DNA of 14,650 nt from JAKVAV01 sp964635965 (lineage in GTDB: Bacteria; Bacteroidota; Bacteroidia; Flavobacteriales_D; Cryomorphaceae), in NCBI GenBank assembly GCA_964635965.1, contig CAZWQX010000095.1, forward strand, positions 1-14,650, written 5' to 3'. Shown piece by piece: positions 14,205 through 14,650 of the stretch (positions are counted from its first letter, which is position 1; each line of letters begins with the position of its first letter). A program made the position numbers and the translations under genes. The notes under the pieces were generated by a model that made no database searches, was not told where the DNA came from, and was given only the letters and a program-made list of their open reading frames with translations.

Positions 14205-14250
14205 GATAAAAGTTCGATCTATTCTATACTTCTCAGATACTGTAAGAAAT

Positions 14251-14285
14251 AAAAAAAGCCGCTCTGTAAAAGAGCGGCTTTTTTT
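14251..14285 (-). terminator. Near-ideal intrinsic terminator (potentially bidirectional)
   Basis: A perfect 15-bp stem, AAAAAAAGCCGCTCT with AGAGCGGCTTTTTTT, and a 5-base loop. On the minus strand it ends in seven Ts followed by ATTTC, 15 bases after the stop of the beta-barrel gene running in from the right edge. It should isolate that gene from the downstream beta-barrel and hemE group. The A-run/T-run symmetry would also work on the plus strand, though no plus-strand gene needs it here. Confidence 0.95.
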
Positions 14286-14299
14286 AAAGTTATATCGTA

Positions 14300-14650
14300 T
14301 TAGAAGTTAAAAGCACCTCTGATACCAAGATAGTCTGCGTTTGCATCATCACCGGAAACGATTTGATAGCGTACTCCTACTGAAATATTTTCAGTTACGA
14401 AGAAACCTGCTTCAGGTGCAAAGCTGAAATCTGTGCTGCTGTCATCCTCGTCTCCAACGCTTACACTTGTAATGTGGAAACCAAGCAGAGCGGCAAGATA
14501 AAGACCATCTTTTTGCTCAGATAGGTAATATCTACCTCCTACTTGAAGTGGAATTTGAGTTACGTTGTAGTCAACTGTCTCCGTACCGAAAGTAAAGGTG
14601 TTAGGATCAAATGTAGGTACCTCAAAATCGTCAGTAGCATAGAAGATAAC
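14300..14650 (-). CDS. Outer-membrane beta-barrel protein, C-terminal part (runs off window)
   Basis: The reverse strand reads 116 codons from the window edge to a TAA at 14302-14300. The peptide shows alternating strands typical of an eight-stranded OmpA/OmpW-like outer-membrane barrel: TQIPLQVGGRYYLS, LYLAALLGFHITSV, FSFAPEAGFFVTEN, ISVGVRYQIVSG and the final YLGIRGAFNF. The C-terminal phenylalanine is the usual barrel assembly signal. The N-terminus and signal peptide lie outside the window. No functional motif is visible. It ends just before a strong terminator, so it is probably a separate transcript from the second beta-barrel gene downstream. Confidence 0.8.
   Translation of the reverse strand, partial: VIFYATDDFEVPTFDPNTFTFGTETVDYNVTQIPLQVGGRYYLSEQKDGLYLAALLGFHITSVSVGDEDDSSTDFSFAPEAGFFVTENISVGVRYQIVSGDDANADYLGIRGAFNF

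Overview
The window looks like a chromosomal segment of a Bacteroidota bacterium, probably of the Flavobacteriia/Cryomorphaceae type. Four signs point there: two large secreted proteins with C-terminal regions like type IX secretion (T9SS) sorting domains, signal peptides ending in A-Q, OmpA-family lipoprotein-like/periplasmic proteins that open with an 'NLIPNPGFEE' jelly-roll domain, and AT-rich gene starts without Shine-Dalgarno sequences. The sequence looks like ordinary core and accessory chromosome. I see no tRNA, rRNA, CRISPR array, insertion sequence or phage gene.

Left part (1-2455): the 5' end of a family 2 glycosyltransferase on the minus strand is divergent from a 547-residue multi-membrane-span protein on the plus strand that resembles a GT-C glycosyltransferase. 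A 518-base AT-rich stretch follows, with a 12-base palindrome but no convincing gene.

Middle (2456-8663, plus strand): two exported proteins. The first is a very large cell-surface protein: signal peptide, seven HYR/Ig-like modules of about 82 residues, a duplicated beta-propeller-like region and a T9SS sorting domain. It is interrupted by a 100-N assembly gap. The gap is flanked on both sides by the same nine bases, and overlapping those nine bases restores one uninterrupted 1219-residue frame. A strong hairpin terminator separates it from a secreted M14 zinc carboxypeptidase of the regulatory (N/E) subfamily, which carries a transthyretin-like domain, two unassigned 105-residue modules and a C-terminal sorting-like domain.

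Right part (8653-14650, minus strand): reading right to left there is the 3' end of an outer-membrane beta-barrel gene with a near-ideal terminator, a second small beta-barrel gene, hemE (uroporphyrinogen decarboxylase), two tandem paralogous OmpA-family proteins (the first overlaps hemE by 8 bases) and a UMF1/Atg22-type MFS transporter. The transporter's end overlaps the carboxypeptidase gene tail to tail by 11 bases. Apart from hemE and the transporter, the theme is envelope biology: surface adhesion, peptide trimming, peptidoglycan tethering, outer-membrane barrels and probable glycan transfer.

Nothing here is a clear new defence or mobile system. The most useful observations are the resolvable gap inside the modular surface protein, the unassigned repeat modules in the carboxypeptidase, and the lysine/glutamate-rich insertion that distinguishes the OmpA paralogs.
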